Source: Coprinellus micaceus (taxonomy: Eukaryota > Basidiomycota > Agaricomycetes > Agaricales > Psathyrellaceae). From it: DNA of 64,000 bases. The notes beneath the pieces are model-generated. The model was not told the origin of the DNA, made no database searches, and saw only the letters and a program-made list of their open reading frames with translations. Shown piece after piece: positions 37,083 through 48,677 of this stretch. The DNA lies in the NCBI GenBank assembly GCA_951394405.1, contig OX596339.1:2170001-2234000 (forward strand), written 5' to 3'. Position numbers and translations under genes: made by a program. The first letter of the stretch is position 1. Each line of letters opens with the position of its first letter.

Positions 37083-39001
37083 CCGCTTTATAAACATCAC
37101 AGCGACCCATACATCGAAGTACCTGGCAGCCTGCCTTTGCCGGCCCATCTTCCTAACGACCATGAAGACAGCGCACACGCATAACGAACCAAAGCGATAA
37201 CGGCTCCGATTGACGAAGCAGTGACGATTGGCAAATCATCTGTTGTACTTTGAATTTAGGCAGGGATTGGATAGTGTCTTTCTTCCCTCTGGACGATCGC
37301 TAGGCCATATCTGTTTCTCCAATTTCCTTGATCGTATCTCCAGCATCATTGTTTCTTTCGTTCCTCTGGCCCGTGACTTATTCCTATTTCCTTAACATCG
37401 CTTTCGCATTTTTATTCTGTATCCCCGCTTTGTCATGTCTGTGGCTCCCAGCAATTTCCCCCTTTCGCCTTTCCCCCTCGATATGTATCTCTCAATCCCC
37501 TGTATTGTGTTAGCATGTCCCGTATCCCTCTTTCTCCCTATGTCTCTGTCTCCCCATCCTTTTCATCTCTTTCCCCTCCCCGAAATCAAGCGTCCTACTA
37601 ACCTCAGTGGATCCCAGCCCCAACAACACCTTGTACTACCACCCAAGCAGTCCCACCACCCCTATGCATTGCATTGGCCAATCGATTTCCCCCCTTCCCG
37701 TTTCTATTCCACTTCCACGCCTCAACCTGGGACCTACACATGCATCCCGCATCGATATCAAGCACCCCTACCGTCACTGTTCCCAGCATCGGTTTCCAGT
37801 CAAACACAGCATACTCCAGATCTACATCACTCAGCATTTTCGTTCAGCCGTCCTTTGCGCGAACTCCTTTCCCCCCGTTGGACAATCCATTCCATTTACC
37901 ATTTACCCGTCCGACAGGGGGGCTACTTGGAATACCGCGTTGTCCACCTATCAGGCTTTCCCTGTCTCCCATCCTGCCACCAGCCATCCAGAGGGCCGAG
38001 CTCTTGGCGGACCTACAGCGACTCCCCACACATTCGAGGCGACCGAGTCAAGATGACATTCGCGTCGCTTATTCGTCTGCGCCTTTCTCCATTTACACAT
38101 GACTTGCTCATGATCATTCCCGTCGCTCCGGCTAACGTCCGACGAATGGGCGGTGACTATACACTTTGACCGACTTCCCAGCTACGCAAGCCTGGTATCC
38201 CTTCCAGGGCTTGGAGCTCGGATCACCAGCCCCGCCCTCTAACCCCAGTGCACCTGCCTGTGTATGGTGTCTGCTGACGTCGTCACAGGACGAAGGGAAT
38301 GGATGGCCTCGAGCCCGCATACGCACTTAACTATAGGGACCAGACTCCCTGAAGTCGGTAGGTACGGTTCCGATGATTGACCCGTACTTCCCCATACGCA
38401 TGGACGTTGTATTTGTATTTCGAGCTTACCACTCGGCGCTAGCCACTCTCCACCGCATTGAGACGTCTTCACTCATGATGCATTCCCTTCGCCAGATCTC
38501 TTATTTCATTATTTATTCGTTCTTCTCCCTCGCATGCAATGGCTCGTCACACCCAGCGTACTCTTACCTTCGTTCCGGTTCAGCTTGCTTCGCAGATATG
38601 TAGGCTGCTTGAATTGTACTTGCGTATTCTTCAGAACCTTGCCGCCCAACCCAGCCGGACACGCTACATGACCCCATTCCGGCCCTCTCCCTTCTGTTTA
38701 CGTCTCGGTTGCCCTCTTCTCCCTATCCAGGCTTCCTCGTTCTGTCCGGAAGTTGCGTTACCTCACCCTGATTTTCAATTATAACCACTGCATTTCCGTT
38801 CACCAAATGAACCATCTCAAGTCAGCGCCTAACCTTTGACGGTCGGAGCTCTTGGCCATCCGGGTTGTTACTCCCCCGAGGTGTATACGTTCAGAAGTGC
38901 AATTCGATATTATTGTACAACGTCGCCCCATCGACCAACCTTCCCCTGTACTTGGGCTACTTCTTTCTGGACCTGGAGCGCACGAGCGGGAGAAGACAAA
39001 T
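37083..39001. other. 1.9-kb pyrimidine-rich spacer
   Basis: The plus strand is strongly C/T-rich from about 37300 to 38800. Between 37607 and 38056 all three plus frames are open, which reflects composition more than coding. The frame at 37674-38102 (142 aa, ending IRVAYSSAPFSIYT) is the most protein-like but has no family. It may be a long 3' UTR of the Whi5-like gene or a non-coding RNA. Confidence 0.35.
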
Positions 39002-39757
39002 TCAAAGCTTCTGCTTGATATCATCGTAGATCTTCTGCATGTCGTCCTTCTCGATCTTCTGGACCGGCCATCCGACAACAAGGCCTTCGCTGTCGGTCGC
39101 GGCAGGCTTGGGAATAACGTGGAAATGGACGTGGGGGACTTCCTATGAGGGCAAGTGCACGGAATGTAAGCGGCCGGAATGCGTGGTGAACAGTATATCA
39201 CGAACCTGGTGGGCGATCCTTCCGTTGTTTTGGAGAACGTTGTAGTCCGAGACGCCCTGCGCAAGAGCAATCTTCTTAGCGATGGGAAGAACGTCAATCA
39301 GGTGCTCGTCAGGGAGCTCGTGAAGCTTCTCGGCATGGTCTGTGGAGAGTCAAAGTGAGTGTAAGGATGGGGGACCTAGCGGTGAGGATTAACGGGGATG
39401 GTGAATGCATACCCACGTTTAGGGATAATAAGAGCGTGGCCTTTAGACAAAGGCCCAATGTCGAGGAAAGAGAACCTGTGCACGAAGGTTGTTGAGCCAT
39501 TTGAGACTCAAGACTGCCACTCCCCAAGCCCGGCTACACTCACGAAAGCTCGGTTTCGATAAGCTTGTAGCTAGGGATATCACCTATGATCCAAAGCCTG
39601 CATGAGACCCATAATGTTGAGCTTAGATCCTAACGTCACCCACCCTTGATGATCTTGCAGAAGATGCAAGACGCAAGAGATCTGAAGGTGCTTCAATTCC
39701 GTGTAGCTTCAACTCGTTTCAGAAGAGAACACATTACTTGGCCGCGTTGGACGCCAT
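39002..39757 (-). CDS. HNT1: HIT-family (HINT-type) nucleotide hydrolase
   Basis: Six exons: 39757-39738, 39681-39644, 39583-39544, 39475-39417, 39339-39206 and 39142-39002; 143 aa. HINT proteins hydrolyse AMP-lysine and related phosphoramidates. Visible: SCIFCKIIKGDIPSYKLIET, FSFLDIGPLSKGHALIIPKH, YNVLQNNGRIAHQ and the catalytic HIT triad EVPHVHFHVIP. Length and the SCIFC N-terminus fit the fungal HNT1 group. Introns are 56-77 bp and several exons are under 60 nt. Cytoplasmic or nuclear. Confidence 0.93.
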
Positions 39758-40404
39758 GATTGTCTGTAGCAGGCCAATTTTATTAGCAGAGTGTCGTCTA
39801 GAGCGAGTTGTCTCTTCAACCTACCAGTATAGGTTCTCCCGTGAGTGGAGGTCGAGAAGAAACAGCCTGAACTTGAATGGCCCTTCGGAGTGCCGGCGCT
39901 TTCCAACTCTGCCCGCCGTCGACGTCACGCGGAATAGCCGCCGGCCCGCACGTCACAACCCCTTTTGGGTGCCTCGCCCCTTTCTCCCGAACCACCACAC
40001 TCGCAGACAAGGCGCGAACTGCTGTCCTAACGGCAGGAGCCTGTGTACCCTGAGACTTTCGATGACCAGCTCCAGCAGTATTCAGGCCAAGTGCCCACTG
40101 CAGTGCCAAACTTAGTGGAATATGTTTCGCCGGGTTTCATACAAGAAGGTGCTGCTCGCCACCAGGGCCCACCACTGCCAACCTCGCGCATCCGGGCAAG
40201 GTTCCGTTCTCGAGCGGCCATTGCGAAGACCCGCCATTCGTGTTTCGCTTCTCCTCCTTTATATTCATTGGGAAATTATTTGAGAACCTCGCGACGCCCC
40301 CTCCACCACCCACCCAGCATCGCCAGCGACACCCCGACACGACCTATTACGACTCCTCTAGTTGAATGCCCCTGATTACTGACCACCTCTTTCTGTAACG
40401 GAAT
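39758..40404. other. Divergent promoter, HIT gene / PalI-like gene
   Basis: About 650 bp between divergent starts; no coding evidence. The short open frames here are scattered across frames and strands. Confidence 0.5.
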
Positions 40405-41269
40405 ATGGCAGACCAAAACCTTTACCTCCATCTCTCCGTTTGCACGACCACTCTGGCAAGCTTTATACTCCTGTAAACGCTTTTATACCTTTGGCATACC
40501 CCACGGATACTAAGCAGCATTTATCAGCGCTTTGACGACTTTTTCTGCGCCTCTATCCGACAAGCTTTACTTCCTGCGCTCCTCCCAAGATGGGGGCGTT
40601 CGATTTGGAACGTGGGGGTGGTGCCGTGAAGAAAAGCAGATATGTATGACCCCTATGAGGTGTGCAGTCCCCCCTCTTATCCACTTCAATCGCGATTCGC
40701 TGAGCCCATCGCGTCCAGACTCGGCTATACCTGGGATCTACAAATCGACATACCAATCACCGGATTTTTGGCACTCTATCCCATTGGTGGGCTATATAAA
40801 CAGTACAGTGTTTGACCGTGCCTCTGACTCGGTGGATCTAGCGATGGTCTTCACATTTCTCCTCCTCCTCTCCCTCGTTCCAATCTTATCCAGGCCCTTC
40901 CCACACGCGAGCCGCATTGTTCGGCTCATAGCCGTCTCCTCGTTCTTAGTATCAGCCACCGCTCTCATTTTCATGGTTGCCACCTTTGATACAGCAAGGA
41001 AACGTTTCGTAAACGCGGGCTTTTCTGCCGAATTCGGACATTTGGTATGGGCGCCTAATCTCTTCGCCTATCATTTTCCCTGACAGTTTTCGTAGCTTTG
41101 GATATCACTAGCAGCCTCTATTCTCCTCACTGCATCGGCTATCCTTTCTTTCAAGATACGGCTCCCAGGCAAGAATATTGGCAGCCCACTCTCGGGGAAA
41201 GAGCCGTGTTTAACACCCCCACCATACCGGCGACGCCTCCGGCCTATCAGCTGCATTCCTCGCCCTTGA
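40405..41269 (+). CDS. SUR7/PalI-like four-helix membrane protein
   Basis: Exons 40405-40472, 40528-40659, 40719-40786, 40842-41044 and 41096-41269; 214 aa. Topology: TM1 (LSVCTTTLASFILLALTTF), an extracellular loop with the family signature VRFGTWGWCREEKQIC and RLGYTWDLQ, TM2 (ALYPIAMVFTFLLLLSLVPI), TM3 (LIAVSSFLVSATALIFMVAT) and TM4 (LWISLAASILLTASAILSF), then a short cytoplasmic tail. The GxWGxC...C pair is the conserved claudin-like disulfide of the SUR7/PalI family, linked to eisosomes, the cell wall and ambient pH sensing. Exons were deduced to restore the signature and TM2. The C-terminal tail after 41155 is less certain. Confidence 0.8.
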
Positions 41270-42053
41270 CGATAATTCATGACGTGACGACTTCGCTACG
41301 TATAATATGACAAGCCTTTCAGAGGCCATGACCCACCACTACCGCTTAGCGGTTCGTTCAATTTGACATTTGCCAGTGTTTGGCTTCGAGGTTCTTGCAC
41401 ACGGCGATGAGCCGGACACCTCCCGTTTTCCACGAGGATCGCCCTCTTCTCATACTGACCGCCATTCCCCGACTGGAATGGGATGGTATGGCCACTATTC
41501 CTCCTCGTGCCAAATCTGTCACCCCGAATCGCGTTCCAGCACAATTGTTTCGGCTCTGGGAGGCTCAGACAACCATGAGACCCGTCCTATTGTCAGGTGG
41601 CCACCGGCCCAGGGCGCCCATTCAATGATCGGTCTGCAGCCACGGGGGCACAATACGATACGCGTTGTCTAGAGCACGGCCATTCTGCGTGTTCAATTCA
41701 GATCCGATATCGTCATCTCTTGGTCGACCTTGCATTGTTCTTGGCTTTGACTCTTCGCCCGATCGTCATTACCAAAATGGGGCCAATGGACCACAGCAAA
41801 CCGCGGTTGCTCGGCGCGTATCCACACTGTGTGGACCATGTCTTTGTCAATGGCAACCCCGAAATCATTATCCAGTGGCCACAGTGGACCGTGTCGCCAC
41901 GTTTTATTCCTATATAACATCGACAGTTCACATTGCCTCTCAGCTGTTTACCCATCCTACCGACGTTATAACCGTTTTTTGAACCGTCTTGAGGGCGGTT
42001 CTTCTACCTATCGAACGGGGTTCGCTGTGCCCGCCCCTTCGACGTCCTTAGCC
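41270..42053. other. Intergenic
   Basis: About 780 bp between two plus-strand genes. Several overlapping short frames on both strands, none recognisable. No repeat seen. Confidence 0.45.
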
Positions 42054-42748
42054 ATGCTTTGTGGGATCTGTACGTGGTCTCTCGTGGCCCGCGATCCAAC
42101 TATGTTGACTAACAGCGCGTTGCTGTAGTCGCCAAGCCGAACGACGACGACAACTCCCTTCATTGCACCAACTGCAACTTCAAGCACCAGCCGCAAGCGG
42201 CTTCAGGGGTATACAGCTGCCGTCAGAAATATAGGGGAAGGGATGGCCACGCACGATATTGTGGAGGGACGTACCAGATTCTGCGGGGCCAAGCGGAGAA
42301 AGTCATGCAGGAATTTCGGCGTAAGCAGTTGGAGGAGCAGAACGCAGCCGTCAAGGCAACTGAGAAGGCAAGGAGAGCGGCTCGAAAGGTGCAACAACAG
42401 GCTTCCCCCAACTCCCATTCCAGATATTCGAAGCCGCTCCCAGCAGTGCCCCTCCAAGTTTCCACTCCCCCATTCCGCTCCGACACCGCATCCAAACCCA
42501 CTCTCAAGCACCGTCCGAAGACCTTATTCGTGGCAATTGAACCAACCACGGTCCGCCGTCGGGATGCTACCAATCGAGGGCGTGTCCCGACTCAGAGGTT
42601 GGGAGAAGAGTGGAATCACACCGATGGCGGCCATCGGGATAAGGGTCATCCCAATCAAATGAAAGGTACGATTTCCGGATCCTGGTATCAACCCACCCCA
42701 GCGAAACGAACCCCAAATGCCAATGAACAGTGGTATCGTCCTCTATGA
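42054..42748 (+). CDS. small basic protein with Cys cluster, unknown
   Basis: Exons 42054-42069 (16 nt) and 42129-42748; 211 aa. The N-terminal third has a Cys/His cluster (LHCTNCNFKHQ, VYSCRQKYRG, ARYCGGTYQ) that could bind zinc, followed by an amphipathic charged helix (EKVMQEFRRKQLEEQNAAVK ATEKARRAARK) and a basic, disordered tail ending NEQWYRPL. The start is the ATG whose tiny first exon (MLCGI) splices in phase via GTACGT...TGACTAAC...TAG. A further upstream exon cannot be excluded. No family recognised. Confidence 0.6.
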
Positions 42749-43678
42749 CGTCTGTACACCTGTTGCATTTTCCCCCGGCTCTTTGGATACCTTCGGTTTC
42801 TTGATTGAACCTCGTTGTTAAGCGCCGGTCGCCGCTCTCGATATCAGCCTGATTAGAGGGTTTTTTAATGTATCATACAGTCTAGCAATCATTCACGAAG
42901 AGAGCCTCTATGTTGCGCAATGAACTTCGGCTGGACTTCGTACTCATGCCTCATTGGATGGATGCAAGGGAGGTGTCGTCTAAGATAGGGGCATCACAGT
43001 TCAATTGCCCAACCAAACATCACACCTCGCACATGACGCTCTTTCAATTTTGTTCCCCACCTCTCTCAACCATATGACCTCGGCCTGTTCGCCACCCACC
43101 CACCACTATCCACCACTCCGCTCGAGCCGAACAGTGATACATGGCGTTGAATGGGGCTTTGACTCATAACCGTCACACCTAAACCACACCAACTCCATGC
43201 TGTCAGGACGCCCACAGCACCAGCTCATGTGGCCTTTTCCGTTTGACCTTCAATTGTGTGCCGTCCGGTGTGCCTGGGAATGCGGACTGTTATCTTGCGG
43301 TTCTGCGTAGTCAAGATTTCATATCGATGACGGGCGCTAGATGCAAGAAGAGTCAGAAGGACGTTTGAATATCCTATAATCTGGACCTGCTATTCTAGAA
43401 GCCGCCTTTCCTCGCTACAAGGTTCCATCCTGACGCATGTTCGACGAAGAAGGACTGTTTAAATTCTCTCTAGCTCCAAGATATAATGGTCGGGATGGCT
43501 CATGGCTTCGTTGGCAGTGCTCTCAGTGGAGCGCAGCATTCAGGCTGTCGATAGGCGCTCAAGATAGCGCACACGTGTCCGAGTACGGAACCCCACGTTC
43601 TAGTCGTATAAGTACCCCACCGTCCTACGCGCTACTGTTTGTTAAGGACCACCCCCACCACCACATCTTCCTTCGACC
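42749..43678. promoter_or_regulatory. Upstream region of GTPase gene 1 with shared family elements
   Basis: Contains CGTAGTCAAGATTTCATATC near 43307, almost repeated upstream of gene 2 at 46014. GATAGGCGCTCAAG at 43550-43563 followed by CACACGTG is shared with genes 2 and 3. A TATA-like TCGTATAAGTACCCC lies near 43605, about 70 bp before the ATG. Confidence 0.6.
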
Positions 43679-45315
43679 ATGATTGGCATGGCAGCTCCCC
43701 GCGACGATTTTACGCCTGGTTTCCCGTCTCCTTCTCCGGCCATCCCAGCTGGTGCCCATCATGATGATGTCTGGGCCGATCACGAAGGTCTTGCGAAACC
43801 TCGTCCACCCGCCCCCATGTACGGCTTGTGCTCGTCGCATCCGCTCTCAGATGTGGCTGATCACGTCCACACAAATATAGGCCTCCGTCATACGGACAGC
43901 AAGATGCAGATTGGGAGGAGATCGTGTCTTCCACCGTCGGCGCCCACCTTGCTGGTGCAAACTCGGCGCCTCCAATCCCCCCGCGCCCAGTGGATGAGGA
44001 AGTCGTTATTGCGTACGTCCCTCCGTCATAGCGCCTCGGTCTCTTCATATCTTAATGACTGCCTCTATCCTACAGAGTCATGGGAGCCACAGGGAGCGGC
44101 AAGACGACAGTGAGTGTTGATTTCCTCTGCCCTCAATATGAGGCCGAACTAACGTTTGCCACCGTAGTTCATCAACACGGTCAGCGGCTCCCAGATGAGA
44201 ATCAGCGGAGGGTTGCGCTCCTGTACGAACGTCGTTCAGGTTGCACCACCATTCTTGCTCGACGGGCGCAAGGTTACGCTGGTTGATACTCCGGGATTCG
44301 ACGACACCACCAGGAGCGATACGGATATCCTCAAAATGATCGCCCATTTCTTGACTCTGACGTGAGTGGCCATCCTTACGCCGCCCGTCGGAGCATTTTC
44401 CTGACCCCTGCGCCGATATCTTACAGCTACGAGAACGGCAAGAAGCTCGCTGGCGTTATCTATATCCATCGCATCTCCGACTTCCGCATGGGTGGCATTT
44501 CGACTCGCAACTTCAGGATGTTCCGCGAACTCTGCGGGGACAGCTCCCTCAAGAATGTCGTCATCCTCACCAATATGTGGGGCGAAGTCAACAAGGAGGT
44601 CGGGGAGGCGCGTGAGCACGAGCTTGCCAACGACGACCTCTTCTTCAAACCCGTGTTGGAGAAGGGCGCCAGGATGATCCGTCACGACCATACCTTGAAC
44701 TCGGCACAAAAGATCCTTCGCTACTTCTTCAACAATCGACCGGCTGTCCTTCAGATTCAGCGTGAGATCGTGGACGAGAAGAAGGACATTTTGCAGACTG
44801 CAGCTGGTGAGGAGTTGAATAGGGAACTCATCCAACAGATGCAGCGTCATAAGCGGGAGATGGTTGAGCTTCAGAAAGAGTGGCAAGGTAAGCTTCAGCT
44901 GCAAGCCCGCATTCGTAGCGTGATGCTCACAGTCATTTTAGCTGCTCTGGACGCCAAGGATGAGGAGACGCGTCGCGAGATTGAGGCTGAGGCCAAGAAA
45001 CTGAAGAAGGAAATGGAGCGCGTCGAAGGCGAGTCCCGCAAACTTGCTTCCAACTTTCAAAAGGAGAAGGAGGAGCTAGAGAAGAGGATGAGGGAAATGG
45101 ATGCCGAGGCCAAACGCGACCAACAGCGCATGCAGGAGCAGTACAATCAGCAGATGGCAGAGCTTCAGCGCCAGAGGAAATTGGACGGCAACCAATCGGA
45201 GGCAAGGCAAGCAGCGCTCTCCAGGCAGATCGATGAGTTGAGGAATCGGCGAAGTGGTGGAGGTTGGTTCTCATCAATCGGGCGGGCCATTGATAAGTTT
45301 TTCGGAATGGGGTGA
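43679..45315 (+). CDS. AIG1-like P-loop GTPase with C-terminal coiled coil, paralogue 1
   Basis: Exons 43679-43818, 43881-44012, 44076-44109, 44168-44361, 44427-44887 and 44942-45315; 444 aa. N-terminal Pro-rich region, then a GTPase domain: P-loop VMGATGSGKTT, FINTVSGSQM, VTLVDTPGFDD (G3, DTPG), and GDSSLKNVVILTNMWGEV at the G4 position (TNMW instead of NKxD). The C-terminal part is a long coiled coil (KKLKKEMERVEGESRKLA) ending in GGWFSSIGRAIDKFF, perhaps membrane-binding. The fold resembles AIG1/GIMAP and septin-like GTPases that assemble on membranes. The P-loop lies in a 34-nt exon. First of three tandem paralogues. Confidence 0.9.
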
Positions 45316-46408
45316 ATTGCTTTCTGCCATCTCGCTGCCGCCTGTTGTTCTCACCACCCTCCTTTAAGAATCGACGGGATGTCCCCGATGCATCGTCTAG
45401 GGTTTGAACTGGCTTACCATTTGTTGTACATGTACTGTGGCCTTCATGATCATCCTTCTATGTAGTTCCTTTCCTCTGTACAGATAATTCATGGAATCTG
45501 GATTCTATCCCACCGCAAGTTCTGTTTGTTCGGAACAAATATTTATGAACCAAACACTCAGGCTTGCCTCCGTGATATACTGTGTCCCACTTTCCTCCTC
45601 TCGCACGAGCACTCCCTCCAGCCTTTCCCTACCATTTGCGCCTGAACCCGAACTCACCCTCCCGTCCCTTCCTGCCCTTTCTACTCCAAAATCGGCACGT
45701 GCCCCGTCCATCGCCAAAATCGACCCTTAGACCCCCAGGTTTGTGAAAAAGATCAGAAAACAGCTACAATGGAAAACCTTCACCGTTCTCTCCCTCCTCC
45801 CGACCCCATCGCTCCTTATTCTTGATTCCCTCTCCCGAAAGGCTGGACCCCTTGGTAGCAGTATTCACTCAGGGCCTCGCGCTCGGGCGCAGTCCTCTGA
45901 ACCATGGTTCGCATCATCGACCTTGGATGCACCAGGTTGTGAAGTCCGACGCACCCTCATTCTGTTCTATCTCTCGGGGTTCCTGGGAACATAAACTCTT
46001 ATCGCAGAGTGCTGCGTAGTCAAGGTTTCATATCAGTGGGCGTTAAACGCAAATAGTCAGAAGGAAGGCGTTCTGGCTTCGAAAGCCAGCTTCTCCCACT
46101 AGTTCCGATCCGCATTGCACAAACCGGGAACTTCTTGGACGGAGAAAGGGATGCTGAACTACCTCGAGATGCCAAGAGACGGGAGGGCTCGCGTACATCG
46201 ATCTTTGCCCGCTGCGGAACCCAGTATTCGATGCACAAGACGGCTGATAGGCGCTGAAGATGCCATTGGGTGGCAAAATGCATTCGCCCTTGTGTAGACC
46301 CCCCAGAATATTTACCCCGACGCCTTGTCTCTGTCTTCCCACCTCCCAACCGCTGTCCCCGTCTCAGCGAACCACGAAGCTCTTGAAACCCCACAAACCC
46401 CCAAGCCC
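45316..46408. promoter_or_regulatory. Spacer and promoter of GTPase gene 2
   Basis: Holds CGTAGTCAAGGTTTCATATC near 46014 and TGATAGGCGCTGAAG at 46245-46259, both shared with the gene 1 upstream region. The reading frame of gene 2 is closed upstream by an in-frame TAG at 46295-46297 with no ATG between it and the splice donor at 46411. Confidence 0.6.
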
Positions 46409-47885
46409 ATGTAAGTGTTGTGTTTACTATTTCGATTGTCAGATATGTCTGACGCTATTCACCCAACCCCAGGCCTTCACAGGACTATGTGCACCGACGT
46501 GTAGGCGAGGAGGGGGCCACAACTTCCTCCGTCGAGGCCCATCCGAGCCATCGCCCTGATCCTAAGCCTCCTGAGGGGCTGCTTCCACAACCTGTTGACA
46601 ATGAGGTTCTCGTCGTGTAGGTCTTCGTACCACCTCATTTTACTCCAGGTGTGACCACTCACCCAATTCTACAGAGTCATGGGGGCTACAGGCTGCGGAA
46701 AATCGACAGTAAGCGCCTCCTTTTTGTCGTTCGCTAGAGCTGGGCTGACGTCGGTTGGTGCAGTTCATCAACACCGTGAGCGGTTCCCGGATGAGAATCA
46801 GCGGCGGGCTACGGTCTTGTACCAACATTGTCCAGATCGCGCCGCCATTCCCGCTCGATGGGCGCATGATCACCCTCGTTGATACTCCCGGGTTCGACGA
46901 CACGACCAAAAGCGATACGGATATCCTGAAGATGATCGCACATTTCTTGGTTGCGACGTGGGTTTCCCTCTCGTTCGCATGCCCGCCTCTAATCAATGCC
47001 TTGCAGCTACGAGAGTGGAAGAATGCTTGCTGGAGTGATTTACATCCACCGCATCTCGGACTTCCGAATGGGCGGGGTCGCAATGCGGAACTTCCAGATG
47101 TTCCGCGAGCTCTGTGGTGACAATGCACTCAAGAACGCCATCATTCTCACCAACATGTGGGGTCAGGTCGTCGAAGAGGTCGGTGAGGCCCGTGAGCGTG
47201 AGCTCGCCACCGACGACCTCTTCTTCAAGCCCGCGCTGGACAAGGGTGCACAGATGCTCCGCCATGACCATACCCTGGATTCTGCACAGAGCGTCCTGCG
47301 CCACATCTTCAACTCCCAACCTGCTGTTCTTCAGATTCAGCGTGAACTTGTAGATGAGAAGAAGGACATCTTGCAGACGGCGGCCGGAGCAGTGTTGAAC
47401 AATGACCTTATCGAACAGATGAAGCGCCATGAAGAAGAGATGGCGGGGCTGCATGAGGACTTACGAGGCACGTTCCTATTACACCTTGGATCCCTTTCAT
47501 CGGCATTAACGTTCGCACGTTAGCTGCGCTAGATGCTAAGGACGATGAGGCTCGCCTTGAGCTCGAGGCGGAGGCGAAGAAGCTCCAGGAGGAGATAGAC
47601 CGCGTACAGAATGAGTCCCGAATGCTCGCGTCCAACTTTCAGCAGGAGAAGGAAGGACTGGAGAAGGAGATGAGGGCTTTGAATGCCGAGGCCAAGCAGG
47701 ACAACTTGAAGCGCCTCCATCCGGATCAGTACAAGCAGGAGATGGATGAGCTCCGGCGCGAAAGGACCTTGGACCGTAGCCAATCTAGGGAAAGGCCAGG
47801 CGCGTTGTCACCTGCGATGGAGGAGCTCAAGAAATTGCTCTTGTCAATCAGGCGAGCGTTTGAGAAATTCCGTGAAAATCTGTGA
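46409..47885 (+). CDS. AIG1-like P-loop GTPase with coiled coil, paralogue 2
   Basis: Exons 46409-46410 (AT of the start codon), 46473-46616, 46675-46708, 46764-46957, 47007-47467 and 47524-47885; 398 aa. The three core exons have the same lengths as in paralogue 1 (34, 194, 461 nt). P-loop VMGATGCGKST, VDTPGFDD, ILTNMWGQV, then a coiled coil ending in SIRRAFEKF. The last intron begins with GC (GAG|GCACGT, 47468) where the paralogues have GT. The start is unusual: the only in-frame ATG is created by joining AT at 46409-46410 to G at 46473. If the upstream exon is instead coding in paralogues only, this copy is N-terminally truncated by about 47 residues. Confidence 0.8.
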
Positions 47886-48677
47886 ATCCTTCCTTTCTGC
47901 CCTCCATTGCAGCACCATTGTCATATGGCGTCTCTCCCCACCCCATTTGAAAGTCGAGCAGGGGATGTGTGCATTGCACAGGGTCTTGATTTCACGCACC
48001 TTTTGGTACTAGTGCTACGTTCTCAACGGCTGTATTGACCGTATTCTCTCGTTTGTGCCAACAAAAATGTCTTTCGCGCCCAGCCAGCCCCTGTGGATAA
48101 CGTATCGGCTGCGATGGCATTTTTCGGTGCTATCTAGACTCTAGATTTCATATAGAAGGCTCCAGAAGTACGTCCGATACGAAACCACGTTGACTTCAAA
48201 AGACACGCTTGCTCGCTGTTGACTCTCCCAGATGCGCGTACCTGATGCACGCTGGTTGGGGTGCGATGAAGGGCGGGTACCCGTCACGGTATCTTGACCC
48301 ACATCACTGGACCACAGAATTTTGAGCATCGGAAAACGGTCAATAGGCGCTGAAGCTAGCATCCACGTTTCAGGAATCAAAATGGATTATTGCTGAAGTT
48401 CCGTGGTGCAAGGCTCCAAGATTTAGAATGACATCTGATATGAAAGGATGGCTTCGAAGGCTAGGTTCTCCCGCTGTTAATCTACCCATATAAGTAAGCG
48501 AACACTCTTGAAACACCCCGGCATGTGAATGGACGGTCTCCCTGTTTCAACCTGTGGTGGAACCCAGCATTCAATGCACTAGACATTGGTCGTTGGCCGA
48601 TAGGCGCTGAGGGTACTGGACACGTGTAGCCGGCGAGTCTATTTTGCCCTCGAGTCACCCTGGATAAGTACTCCAGA
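47886..48677. promoter_or_regulatory. Spacer with duplicated promoter block before GTPase gene 3
   Basis: ATAGGCGCTGA occurs twice here, at 48343-48353 and 48600-48610. The second copy is followed by GGACACGTG as in gene 1. Around each are fragments resembling the upstream regions of genes 1 and 2 (TTTCATAT near 48147, GATATGAAAGGATGGCTTCG near 48436). TGGATAAGTACTCCAG at 48661 is TATA-like and matches the gene 1 position. Confidence 0.6.
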
